Shown here piece after piece: positions 55,259-64,000 of a stretch of DNA of 64,000 nt. How positions within the stretch are numbered: the stretch's first letter is position 1; every line of letters starts with the position of its first letter. The position numbers and the translations under genes were made by a program. Below the pieces are notes generated by a model that was not told where the DNA came from, made no database searches, and saw only the letters and a list, made by a program, of their open reading frames with translations. The DNA is from Anaerolineaceae bacterium UBA5404 (lineage in GTDB: Bacteria; Chloroflexota; Anaerolineae; Anaerolineales; Anaerolineaceae): the NCBI GenBank assembly GCA_002409625.1, contig DHNY01000009.1, positions 1 through 64,000 on the forward strand. The letters are read 5' to 3'.

Positions 55259-55696
55259 ATGCGTGCTATTTTACAAAGAGTGAGCAAAGGCAGTGTAAGC
55301 GTTGACGGTAAGCTTGTGGCTGATATTGGTTTAGGTTATGTTGTGCTTTTGGGTGTTGGGCATGACGACACCCAAGAAAAGGCGCGTGAGCTGGCTGAAA
55401 AAACGGTCTATTTGCGCGTTTTTGGCGATGATGAGGGCAAAATGAACCGCTCGCTGCTTGATGTTGCTGGCGAGATGATTGTTGTCTCCCAATTCACGCT
55501 GCACGCCGATACCAGTCGTGGACGTCGCCCCAGCTTTATCAATGCCGCCAAACCTGAACTTGCTGAACCTTTGGTGGACTATTTCATCGAGCAAGTACGC
55601 GGTTTTGGCGTCCAGGTGCAAAGCGGCATCTTTGGCGCTCACATGGTGGTGGATATCCAAAATGATGGTCCGGTGACCATTACACTTGAAAATTAA
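55259..55696 (+). CDS. dtd: D-aminoacyl-tRNA deacylase
   Basis: A 145-residue DTD that removes D-amino acids from tRNA. MRAILQRVSKGSVSVDG, SQFTLHADTSRGRRPSF and the C-terminal GAHMVVDIQNDGPVT block match the family closely. AGGAGC precedes the ATG. Confidence 0.97.
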   Translation: MRAILQRVSKGSVSVDGKLVADIGLGYVVLLGVGHDDTQEKARELAEKTVYLRVFGDDEGKMNRSLLDVAGEMIVVSQFTLHADTSRGRRPSFINAAKPELAEPLVDYFIEQVRGFGVQVQSGIFGAHMVVDIQNDGPVTITLEN

Positions 55697-55792
55697 GGGT
55701 CATAAAACGGGAAAGCTTTTACTTTTTCAAGCTTTTTGCTCAACCCTTGGCGACATCATATATAATTAAGACGGATAAAGAAAGGACACAAA

Positions 55793-56008
55793 ATGAAGAA
55801 AGTATGCTCATTGTTTAGAGGCGTTTTGTTTGGCGCGGTTGTTGGCAGTGCCATTGTATTGCTTTTTACACCTTGGTCTGGTGATGAACTCAAACAAAAT
55901 ATTAGCGAATTCGTCAATAACTTTCAGGATGACGTTCGCCAGGCTGGCACAGAAAAACGCCAGGAACTTGAAATGGAATTAGCAAGACTTCGCTCTGGCA
56001 AAATCTAA
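55793..56008 (+). CDS. YtxH-like small membrane protein
   Basis: A 71-residue protein with one N-terminal hydrophobic helix (GVLFGAVVGSAIVLLFTPWSG) followed by an amphipathic helix (about 35-68). This matches the YtxH family. Function unknown. AAAGGAC is the ribosome site. Confidence 0.85.
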   Translation: MKKVCSLFRGVLFGAVVGSAIVLLFTPWSGDELKQNISEFVNNFQDDVRQAGTEKRQELEMELARLRSGKI

Positions 56009-56029
56009 TTTTCACTTTAGGACATGAAT

Positions 56030-56067
56030 AAAAAAGCCGTCACTTTTTGATGTGGCGGCTTTTTTTG
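56030..56067. terminator. Bidirectional terminator between the YtxH-like and transglycosylase-like genes
   Basis: Stem AGCCGtCAC / GTGgCGGCT with A/T tracts on both flanks. Confidence 0.85.
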
Positions 56068-56078
56068 TTTTTCAATGA

Positions 56079-57917
56079 TTAAGGATAAGTTCCCGGGGTT
56101 GCGGTTGGATTTGGTGAAGATCGCGTGGGTGTACGCGTAGAACTTGGTGAAGATTGCGTTGGCGTACGCGTTGGCCATGGCGTAGGCGGGTAAGTAGGCG
56201 TGGGCAGATAAGGCGCCGGCTCGGGCGTACTCAGCAAATCCCCAATCCCAGGTTCGCCTGAGGCAGGCATCGCAGAAACATCCTGCACATAGTCAAAGCC
56301 GGTTTTACAGCCTTCTTCAAGATTAGGATACACATTTTCCCAGCTCAGCCTTTGGTTGTAACCGATGGTGCGCTGTAAAGCATTGCCCAAACAGCCTGGC
56401 CCAGCGTGATAATTGACCAGCGTAAACTTCCAAAGGTCTTCATAGCTCGCCACCTGTCCAGCTTGCCTGCCGGTGCTGTTAAAAACGATTTGACCCACTT
56501 GCTCACAATTCGCCAGTAAACTACGCGCAAAAACGCTGATGCTAAAATTCGCCTGGGTTAGATCAATGCCAACCGGACAGTCGGGACATTGGGCGTTAAC
56601 TTGCTGAACCAAAGCGCCGCGCAACAAAGCCTGTTTATCGGGATCCAAATTGCCAAAACCGCGCTGACAAGTTTCCTCACTAAGGATGAGCGGGCAAAAT
56701 TGGCTAAAAAAGCTCGGATTCCAAAGCAAAACGGTATCTGCGCCTTGTTCACTTAAATGCCCTAAACCAGCCTCGTAAACCCGATTATAAATGCCTGGCC
56801 AAAACTGACTTTCACGGCTAAAAATGTTCTTCATCATCTGCGCCGGCACACCGGTTTGGTTTGCAACACGGATAATTTCTGAGTCAAACTGATTTTGCCA
56901 TTCTTTCACAAATGGTCGTGCGAGGTCCATGCCACATGGGTTAGCTGCGCCATTTTCCTCAAGTCCGCCGCCGGGACACGTGCTGGCATCCACCAAACCT
57001 TGTTTGATCAACAGTCCTGCCAAAAGGAAGTAGTCATTAATGCTGGTCATTTCTTCTGCGATTGGAGGAGTGCGCAACCAACTCGGCGGTCCATCCACCG
57101 GCAAAAAGGCTTGCCAGATGGTCGAGCAGGTTGAGGCGCCCTCACCCAACCATTGGCTACTCAAAACGTCCACATAATAAGTGGGCTTATCAGTAGAAAC
57201 CTCATCGGGATTGGCAAAATCACCCCATGGAATAACCCGCACTTGGGCTGTGTAAATCGGGCTGGCATCGCCATAACTCGACTCAGCCCAAAACTCCACC
57301 AAACTGCCATTCATGCCACTAGGGCTAAGCGGCAAGTCACAAAGGGCACCCGGACAAGTGAACCCAACCCCGTTAATCCGTCCAACAATTTGAATGATTT
57401 GTTCGTTCGGCAATGGCTCCGTAGCTTGCAAACGTAAATAGGGTACTTGACTACAATGGTTCTTTTGGGCTGTTTTTTCACAACCCGATATAGACACCCA
57501 AACCTCGGGTGTGGGTAGTTTAATCTCCACTTCGCGTTTGGATGGCGTGGTGTGCACCAGGTGCATATACAAGCCCGGGCAATCCTGAGGACTGCTCATA
57601 TCCCCTTCATAAACGCAAGGTTTGGTGTTTATCCACCTCTTTTGAATTGCCGAGCCACAGTAATGCAAAACCTCGCTGTAATCAGGCAAGGCTTCACTCT
57701 CAGTATAAATTTGGCAAATAAGGTTCGAGGTTTTCCAATCCAAAAGCCACCACTCGTAAATCGTATAGTCTGTGGTAATGCTAACGCTCCGATTAGGACC
57801 TTCTGAGGGCAAACCAAAGGAAATAGCAGGTGACTCTTGCAAAAAGGCAAGCAAAATGAACAGAACCAGAAGGATTCTGATGATTACTTTGCTCTTTTCT
57901 CGTCTGCTTTTCGTCAT
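56079..57917 (-). CDS. Exported lytic-transglycosylase-like protein with Pro/Thr-rich tail
   Basis: A 612-residue exported protein; the N-terminal signal/anchor is about residues 11-26. A central region about 340-530 resembles an SLT-type lytic transglycosylase: MKNIFSRESQFWPG with catalytic E369 and a later NYHAGPGC motif. The 240-residue part before it has paired cysteines. The tail is rich in Pro, Thr and Ser and ends ATPGTYP, the same last six residues as the LCP protein upstream. It begins 14 bp after the LCP gene and is probably co-transcribed. It would cut peptidoglycan glycan strands. Confidence 0.75.
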   Translation of the reverse strand: MTKSRREKSKVIIRILLVLFILLAFLQESPAISFGLPSEGPNRSVSITTDYTIYEWWLLDWKTSNLICQIYTESEALPDYSEVLHYCGSAIQKRWINTKPCVYEGDMSSPQDCPGLYMHLVHTTPSKREVEIKLPTPEVWVSISGCEKTAQKNHCSQVPYLRLQATEPLPNEQIIQIVGRINGVGFTCPGALCDLPLSPSGMNGSLVEFWAESSYGDASPIYTAQVRVIPWGDFANPDEVSTDKPTYYVDVLSSQWLGEGASTCSTIWQAFLPVDGPPSWLRTPPIAEEMTSINDYFLLAGLLIKQGLVDASTCPGGGLEENGAANPCGMDLARPFVKEWQNQFDSEIIRVANQTGVPAQMMKNIFSRESQFWPGIYNRVYEAGLGHLSEQGADTVLLWNPSFFSQFCPLILSEETCQRGFGNLDPDKQALLRGALVQQVNAQCPDCPVGIDLTQANFSISVFARSLLANCEQVGQIVFNSTGRQAGQVASYEDLWKFTLVNYHAGPGCLGNALQRTIGYNQRLSWENVYPNLEEGCKTGFDYVQDVSAMPASGEPGIGDLLSTPEPAPYLPTPTYPPTPWPTRTPTQSSPSSTRTPTRSSPNPTATPGTYP

Positions 57918-57930
57918 TCTTTATTCCGCA

Positions 57931-59187
57931 CTAGGGATAAGTCCCTGGTGTTGGTGTTTGTGTTGCAACAGGTGCCGTGGTTCTGGGTGTATAAACCGGC
58001 GGCAATGGTGTTCGTGTTGGCACTGGCGTTGATGTGCGCGTGGGCAAACCCACAGTCCTTTGTGGATCTAAAACCTGGCGGGTTTGCGTAGCACCGATTG
58101 CCTGGGTCAGTTGCCACTCATAGGTCAGGACCACTTCAGCCAGTGGCGCAGCGCCATCAATCGCCTCAATGGCTTGCGCGAAGGTCTTTGCCATCGTCTC
58201 GAGGTGCGGCAACAAAACCTTGGTCTGGGTATGGTCAGGCAATTCCCAAAGCGACGCGCTTTCCCATCCGATGATGAAATAATTCACCCGTTTTGGGTCA
58301 CCCAATCGCAATGCCATGGGAATCCGGCGCAAAAAATCGTTAATGCTGATGTCTGTTTCAATCTTGTTTTGATAAGAAACATACATCGCCGGCAATTCTG
58401 CCATGCGGCCATCTTGAACTAACTTGGTAAAGAGCAATTGCAAAACTTGCTGTTGGCGACGCGTGCGGTTCACCTCATCGCCATCTTTGATGTAAGAAAC
58501 ATAGCATATGGTTTCTGCCCCATTCATGCGGTGTAGACCTGTTGCCAAACCTCCACAATCATCACGAATTGGGAACAAAACACTTACCTCCAAACCGCCT
58601 AAATCATCCACCAGCCAAGCAAACTCCTCAGCATGTGCCATGATAAAGCGGTCGGGTCTAATGCCAAAATTATATGCCAGCGTATCTCGCAATAAGGGCA
58701 TGCCTCCAAGCGCATAGGCACTGCTAATGCGTTGCATATTGTGCCCGGGCAGGTAAACAAAGAGGTTCCCCGGTATCGAAACCACGCTTGCTTTTGAAAG
58801 TCGCTCCTGGATGATAATCAAGTGGATTGCATCCGTGCGACCTGCATTGGGTGCTTCAAGTTCTGTGCCAAGTAAAAGCCATATACTAAGGTCATCATCA
58901 AGCTCAAGCGGGCTGACGGCTGGAGGCACTTTGGTCACCGAAGCACGACCTGGTTCGGCAAAAGTTGGCCAAGGCAAACGGGTTGCGGTTGGGCTTTCCA
59001 CCAGCTCAGGTGTGTTGCCAGGGCTTTGTGGTTCTTCAAGCAAAACAAGACCCTGGCTCTCGCCAAGTGAGGGTCTGCCTTGCAGCTCTTCGGTGCAGGC
59101 TGTTAGCGCAATCAAAAGGATCATTGCGAAGAAAGCAAGCGACAATAATCTGGCATATTGTGTTGGTAAGGTACGCTTTTTTTCCAT
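57931..59187 (-). CDS. LytR-CpsA-Psr (LCP) family lipoprotein
   Basis: A 418-residue protein with a lipobox (ALTAC, C31), a Pro/Ser-rich linker and an LCP domain (about 103-300). LCP residues visible: R117 and D119 in GRTDAIH, the RISSAYALGG block and the arginines of EVNRTRRQQQ. LCP enzymes attach anionic polymers or glycans to peptidoglycan using polyprenyl-pyrophosphate intermediates. Tail residues 375-418 are Pro/Thr-rich and end TPGTYP, as in the next gene. A GGAGGG ribosome-like site lies upstream within a hairpin leader. Confidence 0.85.
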   Translation of the reverse strand: MEKKRTLPTQYARLLSLAFFAMILLIALTACTEELQGRPSLGESQGLVLLEEPQSPGNTPELVESPTATRLPWPTFAEPGRASVTKVPPAVSPLELDDDLSIWLLLGTELEAPNAGRTDAIHLIIIQERLSKASVVSIPGNLFVYLPGHNMQRISSAYALGGMPLLRDTLAYNFGIRPDRFIMAHAEEFAWLVDDLGGLEVSVLFPIRDDCGGLATGLHRMNGAETICYVSYIKDGDEVNRTRRQQQVLQLLFTKLVQDGRMAELPAMYVSYQNKIETDISINDFLRRIPMALRLGDPKRVNYFIIGWESASLWELPDHTQTKVLLPHLETMAKTFAQAIEAIDGAAPLAEVVLTYEWQLTQAIGATQTRQVLDPQRTVGLPTRTSTPVPTRTPLPPVYTPRTTAPVATQTPTPGTYP

Positions 59188-59306
59188 AGCAAATTCAGGG
59201 CTTTTTTACAGCCCTCCAGATTAGCAATTATAGCATAGCCTTAAGGTGTCAAGTTTGTATTTGAGGAAGATTAATATGGTTTTATTTCCGACTTTTAGGG
59301 ATGACA

Positions 59307-59789
59307 CTAATTAACACAACCCAGATATACAGGCACGGAGCTTAAAGGCCCTTCTTGCAGTTTTTTGGGAAGAAGATCCCTTAGTATTTTGGGATACAAG
59401 TTGGCTTCCATCAAGGCATTAATAGGCACCCACAGCGCGCCAATCTGACCTGGGTCGGGGTTATCAACCAGATCTTCGCGTAAATCCTCAAGCAAATTGC
59501 ACTCAAAAAAGAACTCTACTTGATGCATTAATCGCGCTGGATTGTGAAACTCTTGTTCCCAAGACCTATACTCACGGATAAAAAGCAGCTTTTCCACCTT
59601 TACAATTGCGCCAATTTCTTCGCGACATTCTCTTTCAAGCGCTTCAGATAAGCTTTCGCCTGGCTCTTGCCCACCTCCTGGAAAAACGGTAAAAACCGGA
59701 TTGCCCTGATGCTGTTTTTGGAGTAAAAGCACATTATTGTTATGAACAATAATCGCTTTTGAGGAATTTCTAAAAATCACATTTTCCAT
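59307..59789 (-). CDS. NUDIX hydrolase
   Basis: A 160-residue NUDIX protein from the ATG at 59789, which follows AGAGG; the frame continues upstream to 59843 but without a better site. The Nudix box GX5EX7REUXEEXGU is complete (residues about 39-61, GGGQEPGESLSEALEREC). It hydrolyses a nucleoside-diphosphate compound; the substrate is unknown. A small repeat remnant lies upstream at 59859. Confidence 0.88.
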   Translation of the reverse strand: MENVIFRNSSKAIIVHNNNVLLLQKQHQGNPVFTVFPGGGQEPGESLSEALERECREEIGAIVKVEKLLFIREYRSWEQEFHNPARLMHQVEFFFECNLLEDLREDLVDNPDPGQIGALWVPINALMEANLYPKILRDLLPKKLQEGPLSSVPVYLGCVN

Positions 59790-59858
59790 GAATCGGCCTC
59801 TTTTTATCCTTAGGATGGCATTATTATAGTTTACATTATCCAACCCACCAGCAATAGG

Positions 59859-59881
59859 ACATTTCTATTTAGCCTTGACAC
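59859..59881. repeat. Right copy of the dispersed 23-bp sequence
   Basis: Exact copy of window positions 1-23. The two flanks differ immediately after the repeat, so the match is limited to the element. Found between the NUDIX and TM2 genes with no transposase beside it. Confidence 0.6.
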
Positions 59882-60019
59882 AGGAATTGGATCAATCATG
59901 GCTGAATATTATTAAAACGGCTCAGAAACCCTCCTTTTATAGGCTATAATCATTACAAATTCATTAAGTTTTGATATTTTTCAGCAAACCATTTTTACTT
60001 TTGCTTCAGGAGACCTTTT

Positions 60020-60640
60020 ATGCATAGTTTTTCAACAATGGCGTGTCCTGCATGTGGTGCAAGATCTGAAAGTCCTCATCCTCAGCCTCTTCGCAATTGC
60101 CCTTTTTGCGGCACACAATATCCCAGCAAACCTGTTGAACAAAGTCATCAGCCCACTTACCCAGAGCAAAACTTCACACCAAGGCATTCCAAGGTCATTG
60201 AAGTCCATAGTGTAGTCCCTTCAAAACAAACAATGGCTTGCATTGATTGTGCTAAGCAAATAGATGTCAATTCCGATTATTGTCAATATTGTGGTTCAGA
60301 GCAAGAGCACGTTCATAAAAAAGCTGGTCGCAGAAAAGCTCGCACTAGACATACCATGCCAGCCCAGGACTACTACCCGCCGCCTCCCCCAATCTATTAT
60401 CCTCAGCCTTACCCTATTCAGGTACCCCAAGTGTTTAAAAGCACAAAAAGTAAAGGGGTAGCGCTGTTCCTCTGCTTCTTTTTTGGCATATTCGGTTTTC
60501 ATCAATTTTATGTGGGTAAAATTGGGATGGGTTTGATCTATTTTTTCACAGCGGGACTTTTTGGGATTGGTTGGTTTATTGATATTATCAAAATTGCCAC
60601 CGGTTCATTTAAAGATAAATACGGTGCCGTATTAATTTAA
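60020..60640 (+). CDS. Zinc-ribbon and TM2-domain membrane protein
   Basis: A 206-residue protein. N-terminal zinc ribbons: C9/C12 with C27/C30, and C74/C77 with C88/C91. A proline/tyrosine-rich stretch (about 115-142) leads to a TM2 domain (about 147-206): two helices with the FGIFGFHQFYVGKIGMG motif. Function of TM2 proteins is not settled. AGGAGA precedes the ATG. Confidence 0.88.
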   Translation: MHSFSTMACPACGARSESPHPQPLRNCPFCGTQYPSKPVEQSHQPTYPEQNFTPRHSKVIEVHSVVPSKQTMACIDCAKQIDVNSDYCQYCGSEQEHVHKKAGRRKARTRHTMPAQDYYPPPPPIYYPQPYPIQVPQVFKSTKSKGVALFLCFFFGIFGFHQFYVGKIGMGLIYFFTAGLFGIGWFIDIIKIATGSFKDKYGAVLI

Positions 60641-60738
60641 TCATAAACTTGAATGGGGAAAAATGATTCTGCTCACGCTTGTGCTTGATCATCTGTCGAA
60701 GAGCTGAGAACATGGAATATTATACTTAAAAGAAAAAA

Positions 60739-60811
60739 TGATCCTGCTCGGACTCGAACCGAGAACCTAACGCTTAAGAGGCGCTTGCTCTGCCAATTGA
60801 GCTACAGGACC
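60739..60811 (-). tRNA. tRNA-Lys (CTT anticodon)
   Basis: 73 nt on the minus strand. The acceptor stem is GGTCCTG / CAGGATC; the anticodon loop CTCTTAA gives CTT; T-arm GGTTCGAGTCC. A T-rich stretch follows the 3' end. Confidence 0.95.
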
Positions 60812-60843
60812 ATTTGCTTGCGGTTATTATATCACCGCTTGAA

Positions 60844-60867
60844 TAAAAAACTCTGCACTCGCAGAGT
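60844..60867 (-). terminator. Terminator of tRNA-Asn
   Basis: CTCTGC / GCAGAG stem with a 4-nt loop and T-run on the minus strand. Confidence 0.8.
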
Positions 60868-60880
60868 ATCTTATCTTCAG

Positions 60881-60953
60881 CTCCCCGGAGAGGACTCGAA
60901 CCTCTAACCTAGCGGTTAACAGCCGCCCGCTCTGCCGATTGAGCTACCAGGGA
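60881..60953 (-). tRNA. tRNA-Asn (GTT anticodon)
   Basis: 73 nt on the minus strand. The acceptor stem is TCCCTGG / CCGGGGA with one T-G pair; the anticodon loop CTGTTAA gives GTT. Confidence 0.95.
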
Positions 60954-61060
60954 AGGTAGAACGCTATTATAACGAAGCCCCCCAATAAAAGTCAAGCATT
61001 TTTGTGCTTTTCCTATTCTAGCTTAAACTCAGCACCCATTAAAGGCAACTTTCATCACGC

Positions 61061-61085
61061 TTGACACGCACTAGCATGCTATAAT
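61061..61085 (+). promoter_or_regulatory. Promoter of the glycerophosphodiesterase gene, leaderless type
   Basis: TTGACA (61061-61066) and extended -10 TGCTATAAT (61077-61085), but with only a 13-bp spacer, so the -35 may be irrelevant. The -10 ends 7 nt before the ATG at 61093 and there is no ribosome site. Confidence 0.6.
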
Positions 61086-61092
61086 TTGGTCT

Positions 61093-61839
61093 ATGGAGAA
61101 ATCGTCAAACCGTCCGCTCGTCCTTGGTCATCGCGGGGCATCCGCTCACGCCCCAGAAAACACCTTGCCGGCTTTTCAATTAGCCCTCGAGCAAGGTGCT
61201 GATGGCATTGAGCTGGATGTTATGCTCAGCAAAGACAATCGTTTGATCGTTATCCATGACTCCAAACTCCAGCGCACCACCAACGGCGAAGGTAACGTGC
61301 TTGACCAGCCATACAGCGCCTTAAAGGACCTGGATGCTGGTGCATGGTTCGGTGAAGCATTTCAAAACACAAAACTTCCTCTTCTTGAGGAGGTCTATGA
61401 GCAAATTGGCGGCAAAGGCATCATTAATGTGGAGCTAAAAAACTATCACAACCCAGGCGATGCCCTGCCCGAAATCGCTCTCGCGCTCACCCAAAAACAC
61501 GGCTTATTGGAGCATGTCATCTTCTCTTCCTTTCATGCCCGCAACATCATCAAACTGAAAAAGCTGGAACCCAAGGCGAAAACCGGTTTGCTTTGCTTAC
61601 CGGGTTTAATTGGCAGCCTTTACCGCGGCCCATTTGGCAGACTTTTTAAGTATGACGCGCTGCACCCTTATCACGCCGATATCTCGGAAGCTTCAGTAAG
61701 GCGCGCTCATAATCAAGGTAAAAAAGTCAATGTTTGGACGGTGAACAAGAGCGAGGATTTGCGCAAAGTTCAAATCCTGGGCGTGGATGCTATCATAACA
61801 GACGACCCAAAACATGCCCTAAGCCTATTGGATCAATAA
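61093..61839 (+). CDS. Glycerophosphodiester phosphodiesterase
   Basis: A 248-residue GDPD-family enzyme splitting glycerophosphodiesters into glycerol-3-phosphate and alcohol. GHRGASAHAPENT (H13, R14), E40 and D42 in ELDV and H55 in IHD are the catalytic and metal residues. No signal peptide, so it is cytoplasmic (UgpQ-like) and not GlpQ. Starts leaderless. The next ORF begins 1 bp after its stop, so they share a transcript. Confidence 0.93.
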   Translation: MEKSSNRPLVLGHRGASAHAPENTLPAFQLALEQGADGIELDVMLSKDNRLIVIHDSKLQRTTNGEGNVLDQPYSALKDLDAGAWFGEAFQNTKLPLLEEVYEQIGGKGIINVELKNYHNPGDALPEIALALTQKHGLLEHVIFSSFHARNIIKLKKLEPKAKTGLLCLPGLIGSLYRGPFGRLFKYDALHPYHADISEASVRRAHNQGKKVNVWTVNKSEDLRKVQILGVDAIITDDPKHALSLLDQ

Positions 61840-61840
61840 G

Positions 61841-64000
61841 ATGCGAAAGCTCCTAAACGGCTTGTTAATATTTTTCCTGCTCGTTTCATTGGCGTCTGCG
61901 CAGGTAGCTTCAGCCCAGCCTGCCAGCGAATCCGAAGAAGAGATCATCACGGATATGCTTATACGCATGAGCCCGCTTGAAAAAGTCGGGCAACTCATGC
62001 TGATAAGCTTTGATGGCACAAACACATCCGAAAACACAGACATTGCTAAATTAATAAAGGAATATCACATTGGTGGCGTTATTCTAAGCACTGCCAATGA
62101 AAACTTTGTTAATGAAGATGTTGAAACAAACACTCAAACGCTGATTACAGAACTGCAAAATATTAACTATCAAAAAAGCTTGGACACATCCAATCTAATC
62201 AGCTTTAAGGATGGCTTTCCGGTTTACGTTCCTTTATATATTGGGCTCAATCAACTCAACGAAAATGACCATAGCCTCAAAATGTTCCCCGGTACACGTA
62301 ATTTGCCGTCTCAAATGACGCTTGGTGCCACATGGTCCCCTAATCTGGTAAATGCAATTGGTGCAGCTTATGGGGCAGAACTTTCAAGACTTGGGTTCAA
62401 TCTCTTCCTGGGACCCAGTCTGGATCTGATAGACACCAGCGATACAAGCCGGGGGTGGTATACAGGGACCAATAGTTTTGGGTCTGACCCTTACTGGGTT
62501 GGAAAGATGAGCAAAGCCTTTGTTGATGGGCTCCATGAAGGCAGCGAAAATCACATTTCGGTCATCGCCAGTCATTTTCCGGGTTTGGGTGGCGCGGATA
62601 GACCACCAAGCCATGAGGTTTCAACCATTCAGCGCAGCCTTGATCAGCTTAAACAACATGAACTGGCGCCATTTTTAGCCCTTACTGACACTAGAAACAA
62701 CTATAAAGCGGTTGATGGCGTTATGTCGGCGCACATTCGCTTCCAAGGCTTGCAGGGCAACATCCGCAGCACAACCCGACCAATCAGCTTTGACCCGCTT
62801 GCGCTACAACAACTGCTAAGTGTAAAACCGCTGGATGCCTGGCGCGCTGAAGGTGGTTTGCTGATTAGCGACAGCCTGGGCAGTGCCGCAGTGCGCAGTT
62901 TTTTTGATCCAACAGAGCTTAGCTTCGATGCCCAAACCATTGCCCGTACAGCTTTTTTGGCTGGCAACGACATGCTCTACCTGGACAACTTTGCAACCTT
63001 TGCCCACGAAGGACAAACAGCCACCATTCAACGCACTATTTCTTTCTTTGCCCAGAAATATCAGGAAGACAGTGTGTTTGCCCAAAGAGTAGATGAATCG
63101 GTTAGCCGCATCCTTAAGAATAAATTAAGTCTATATTCCGAATTTTCCTTGGACAATGTGCTTGCTCCCACCCAGCAGGTCGAAGAAAGCCCTGGCTACG
63201 ACCAACTTACACTTGAAGTTGCCCGCGAGTCGCTTAGCCTCTTAGCTCCAAAAGAAGACTTCCTGAGTACAATTATCAATGAAGGACCAAATAAAGCTGA
63301 TCACATCACCATCATCTCGGATAGTCGCAGCATGTCGCCTTGTGAAACATGCTCACGCATCCACACACTTGGCACCAATGCCTTTGCAGAGACATTCCTT
63401 AACTTGTATGGTGGCACAGGCATGGACCAAATTGTGGATTATCGTGTCCATTCTTACAACTTTAGCCATTTAAACGAATACCTTGACAACAAAGTCCCCG
63501 AAAACGCACCCTATATTGGGGAGCACATCAATCGCTCACGCTGGATTATCTTCAACATTCAGGACCCCAATCCGGATTACCCTGAAAGCTTTGCTTTGCA
63601 ACGCATGCTTGACCAACATCTCAACCTTTTGCGGGATAAAATGGTCATCGTTTTTGCTTATGGTGCACCTTTTTATTTGGATTCGACGGAAGTTTCCAAG
63701 CTCACTGCCTATTATGGGCTGTTTACACCCTCTAAGTCATCGCTTGAGCTTGCCTCACGTGTCTTGATGCAAGAAGCACGTCCAAGGAGTGCTTTGCCCT
63801 TTTCTCTTCCGGCTGTTGCTTATGACCTCAGGCACCAGCTCGCTCCTGATCCAAACCAAATTATCAATTTGGCTCTGCTCACAGACCAAGACCTGCCAGG
63901 CATTGGTGATACGCCCTCCATTCGCACAGCCACCCCAGCAACAGAGAACCAAGAACCGCCCATACCTCTCTTTAGATTGGGCGAAGCGGTTCGCATTCAA
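61841..64000 (+). CDS. Exported glycoside hydrolase family 3-like protein (partial, runs off the right edge)
   Basis: An open frame of 720 codons without a stop inside the window. The ATG at 61841 is followed by a signal peptide (about 1-25; LLIFFLLVSLASAQVASA). Residues 35-430 resemble the GH3 N-acetylglucosaminidase barrel: MSPLEKVGQLM, the SHFPGLGGADRPPSHE motif (the NagZ-type KHFPGHG loop) and GGLLISDSLGSAAV, where the aspartate in ISDS is the likely nucleophile. The part after about residue 450 resembles the GH3 second domain. Probably acts on peptidoglycan sugars outside the cell. The C-terminus is missing. Confidence 0.8.
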   Translation, partial: MRKLLNGLLIFFLLVSLASAQVASAQPASESEEEIITDMLIRMSPLEKVGQLMLISFDGTNTSENTDIAKLIKEYHIGGVILSTANENFVNEDVETNTQTLITELQNINYQKSLDTSNLISFKDGFPVYVPLYIGLNQLNENDHSLKMFPGTRNLPSQMTLGATWSPNLVNAIGAAYGAELSRLGFNLFLGPSLDLIDTSDTSRGWYTGTNSFGSDPYWVGKMSKAFVDGLHEGSENHISVIASHFPGLGGADRPPSHEVSTIQRSLDQLKQHELAPFLALTDTRNNYKAVDGVMSAHIRFQGLQGNIRSTTRPISFDPLALQQLLSVKPLDAWRAEGGLLISDSLGSAAVRSFFDPTELSFDAQTIARTAFLAGNDMLYLDNFATFAHEGQTATIQRTISFFAQKYQEDSVFAQRVDESVSRILKNKLSLYSEFSLDNVLAPTQQVEESPGYDQLTLEVARESLSLLAPKEDFLSTIINEGPNKADHITIISDSRSMSPCETCSRIHTLGTNAFAETFLNLYGGTGMDQIVDYRVHSYNFSHLNEYLDNKVPENAPYIGEHINRSRWIIFNIQDPNPDYPESFALQRMLDQHLNLLRDKMVIVFAYGAPFYLDSTEVSKLTAYYGLFTPSKSSLELASRVLMQEARPRSALPFSLPAVAYDLRHQLAPDPNQIINLALLTDQDLPGIGDTPSIRTATPATENQEPPIPLFRLGEAVRIQ

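Overview
The window looks like a chromosomal piece from an Anaerolineae-type Chloroflexota bacterium (inference). The signs are the mix of housekeeping genes, a LuxR-type HTH fused through a membrane segment to Kelch repeats, threonine/proline-rich exported proteins, many lipoproteins, a GT-C/GT4/flippase envelope locus, and hydrophobic-proline C-terminal tails on exported proteins. No phage, plasmid or CRISPR locus is seen. The only mobile-element traces are short end-like sequences (1-23, 17022-17136, 59859-59881).

Layout. 35-9429: envelope and polysaccharide region with two paralogous zinc-ribbon methyltransferases at its edges, an M23 peptidase-like protein, the LuxR-Kelch protein, a GT-C-like membrane protein, a Wzx-like flippase and a GT4 glycosyltransferase. 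9464-12794: bactofilin, 3-methyladenine DNA glycosylase, sugar epimerase and a coiled-coil membrane protein. 12868-16951: tRNA-Gly, a small exported protein, a biotin-dependent carboxyltransferase subunit and a DUF4143-type ATPase. 17022-20605: a 23-bp tandem repeat block and the gatCAB operon for Asn/Gln-tRNA amidation. 20683-26758: a two-nuclease-domain protein overlapping a GT-C glycosyltransferase, a metallopeptidase with an extra N-terminal domain, and a TPR protein. 26823-29343: rpsB-tsf-pyrH. 29429-38241: lipoproteins, a dynamin-like GTPase, a leucine-rich-repeat protein split by an in-frame TAG, tRNA-Val, a PH-like membrane protein, a methyltransferase and a deacetylase-like lipoprotein. 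38457-44786: a LacI-controlled sugar ABC importer (no ATPase gene) with a trehalose synthase. 44978-49493: rplS, greA, lysS, an ECF sigma factor and its membrane partner. 49547-50196: an intergenic hairpin repeat array. 50281-55696: metK under a SAM-I riboswitch, a DUF1801 protein, tRNA-Ser, a beta-CASP nuclease overlapping an RNase D-like gene, and dtd. 55793-64000: a YtxH-like protein, a lytic-transglycosylase-like and an LCP protein with matching C-terminal tails, NUDIX, a TM2 protein, tRNA-Lys and tRNA-Asn, a glycerophosphodiesterase, and a GH3-like glycosidase running off the right edge.

How the genes fit together. Much of the window serves the envelope: glycan export, wall hydrolysis, LCP ligation, bactofilin, lipoproteins and surface repeat proteins. 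The rest is translation, RNA turnover and sugar uptake. Several genes have a TATAAT box 6-7 nt before the ATG and no ribosome site, which suggests leaderless mRNAs. Where an upstream ATG, GTG or TTG extends the frame but a better ribosome site lies inside it, the internal start is given.
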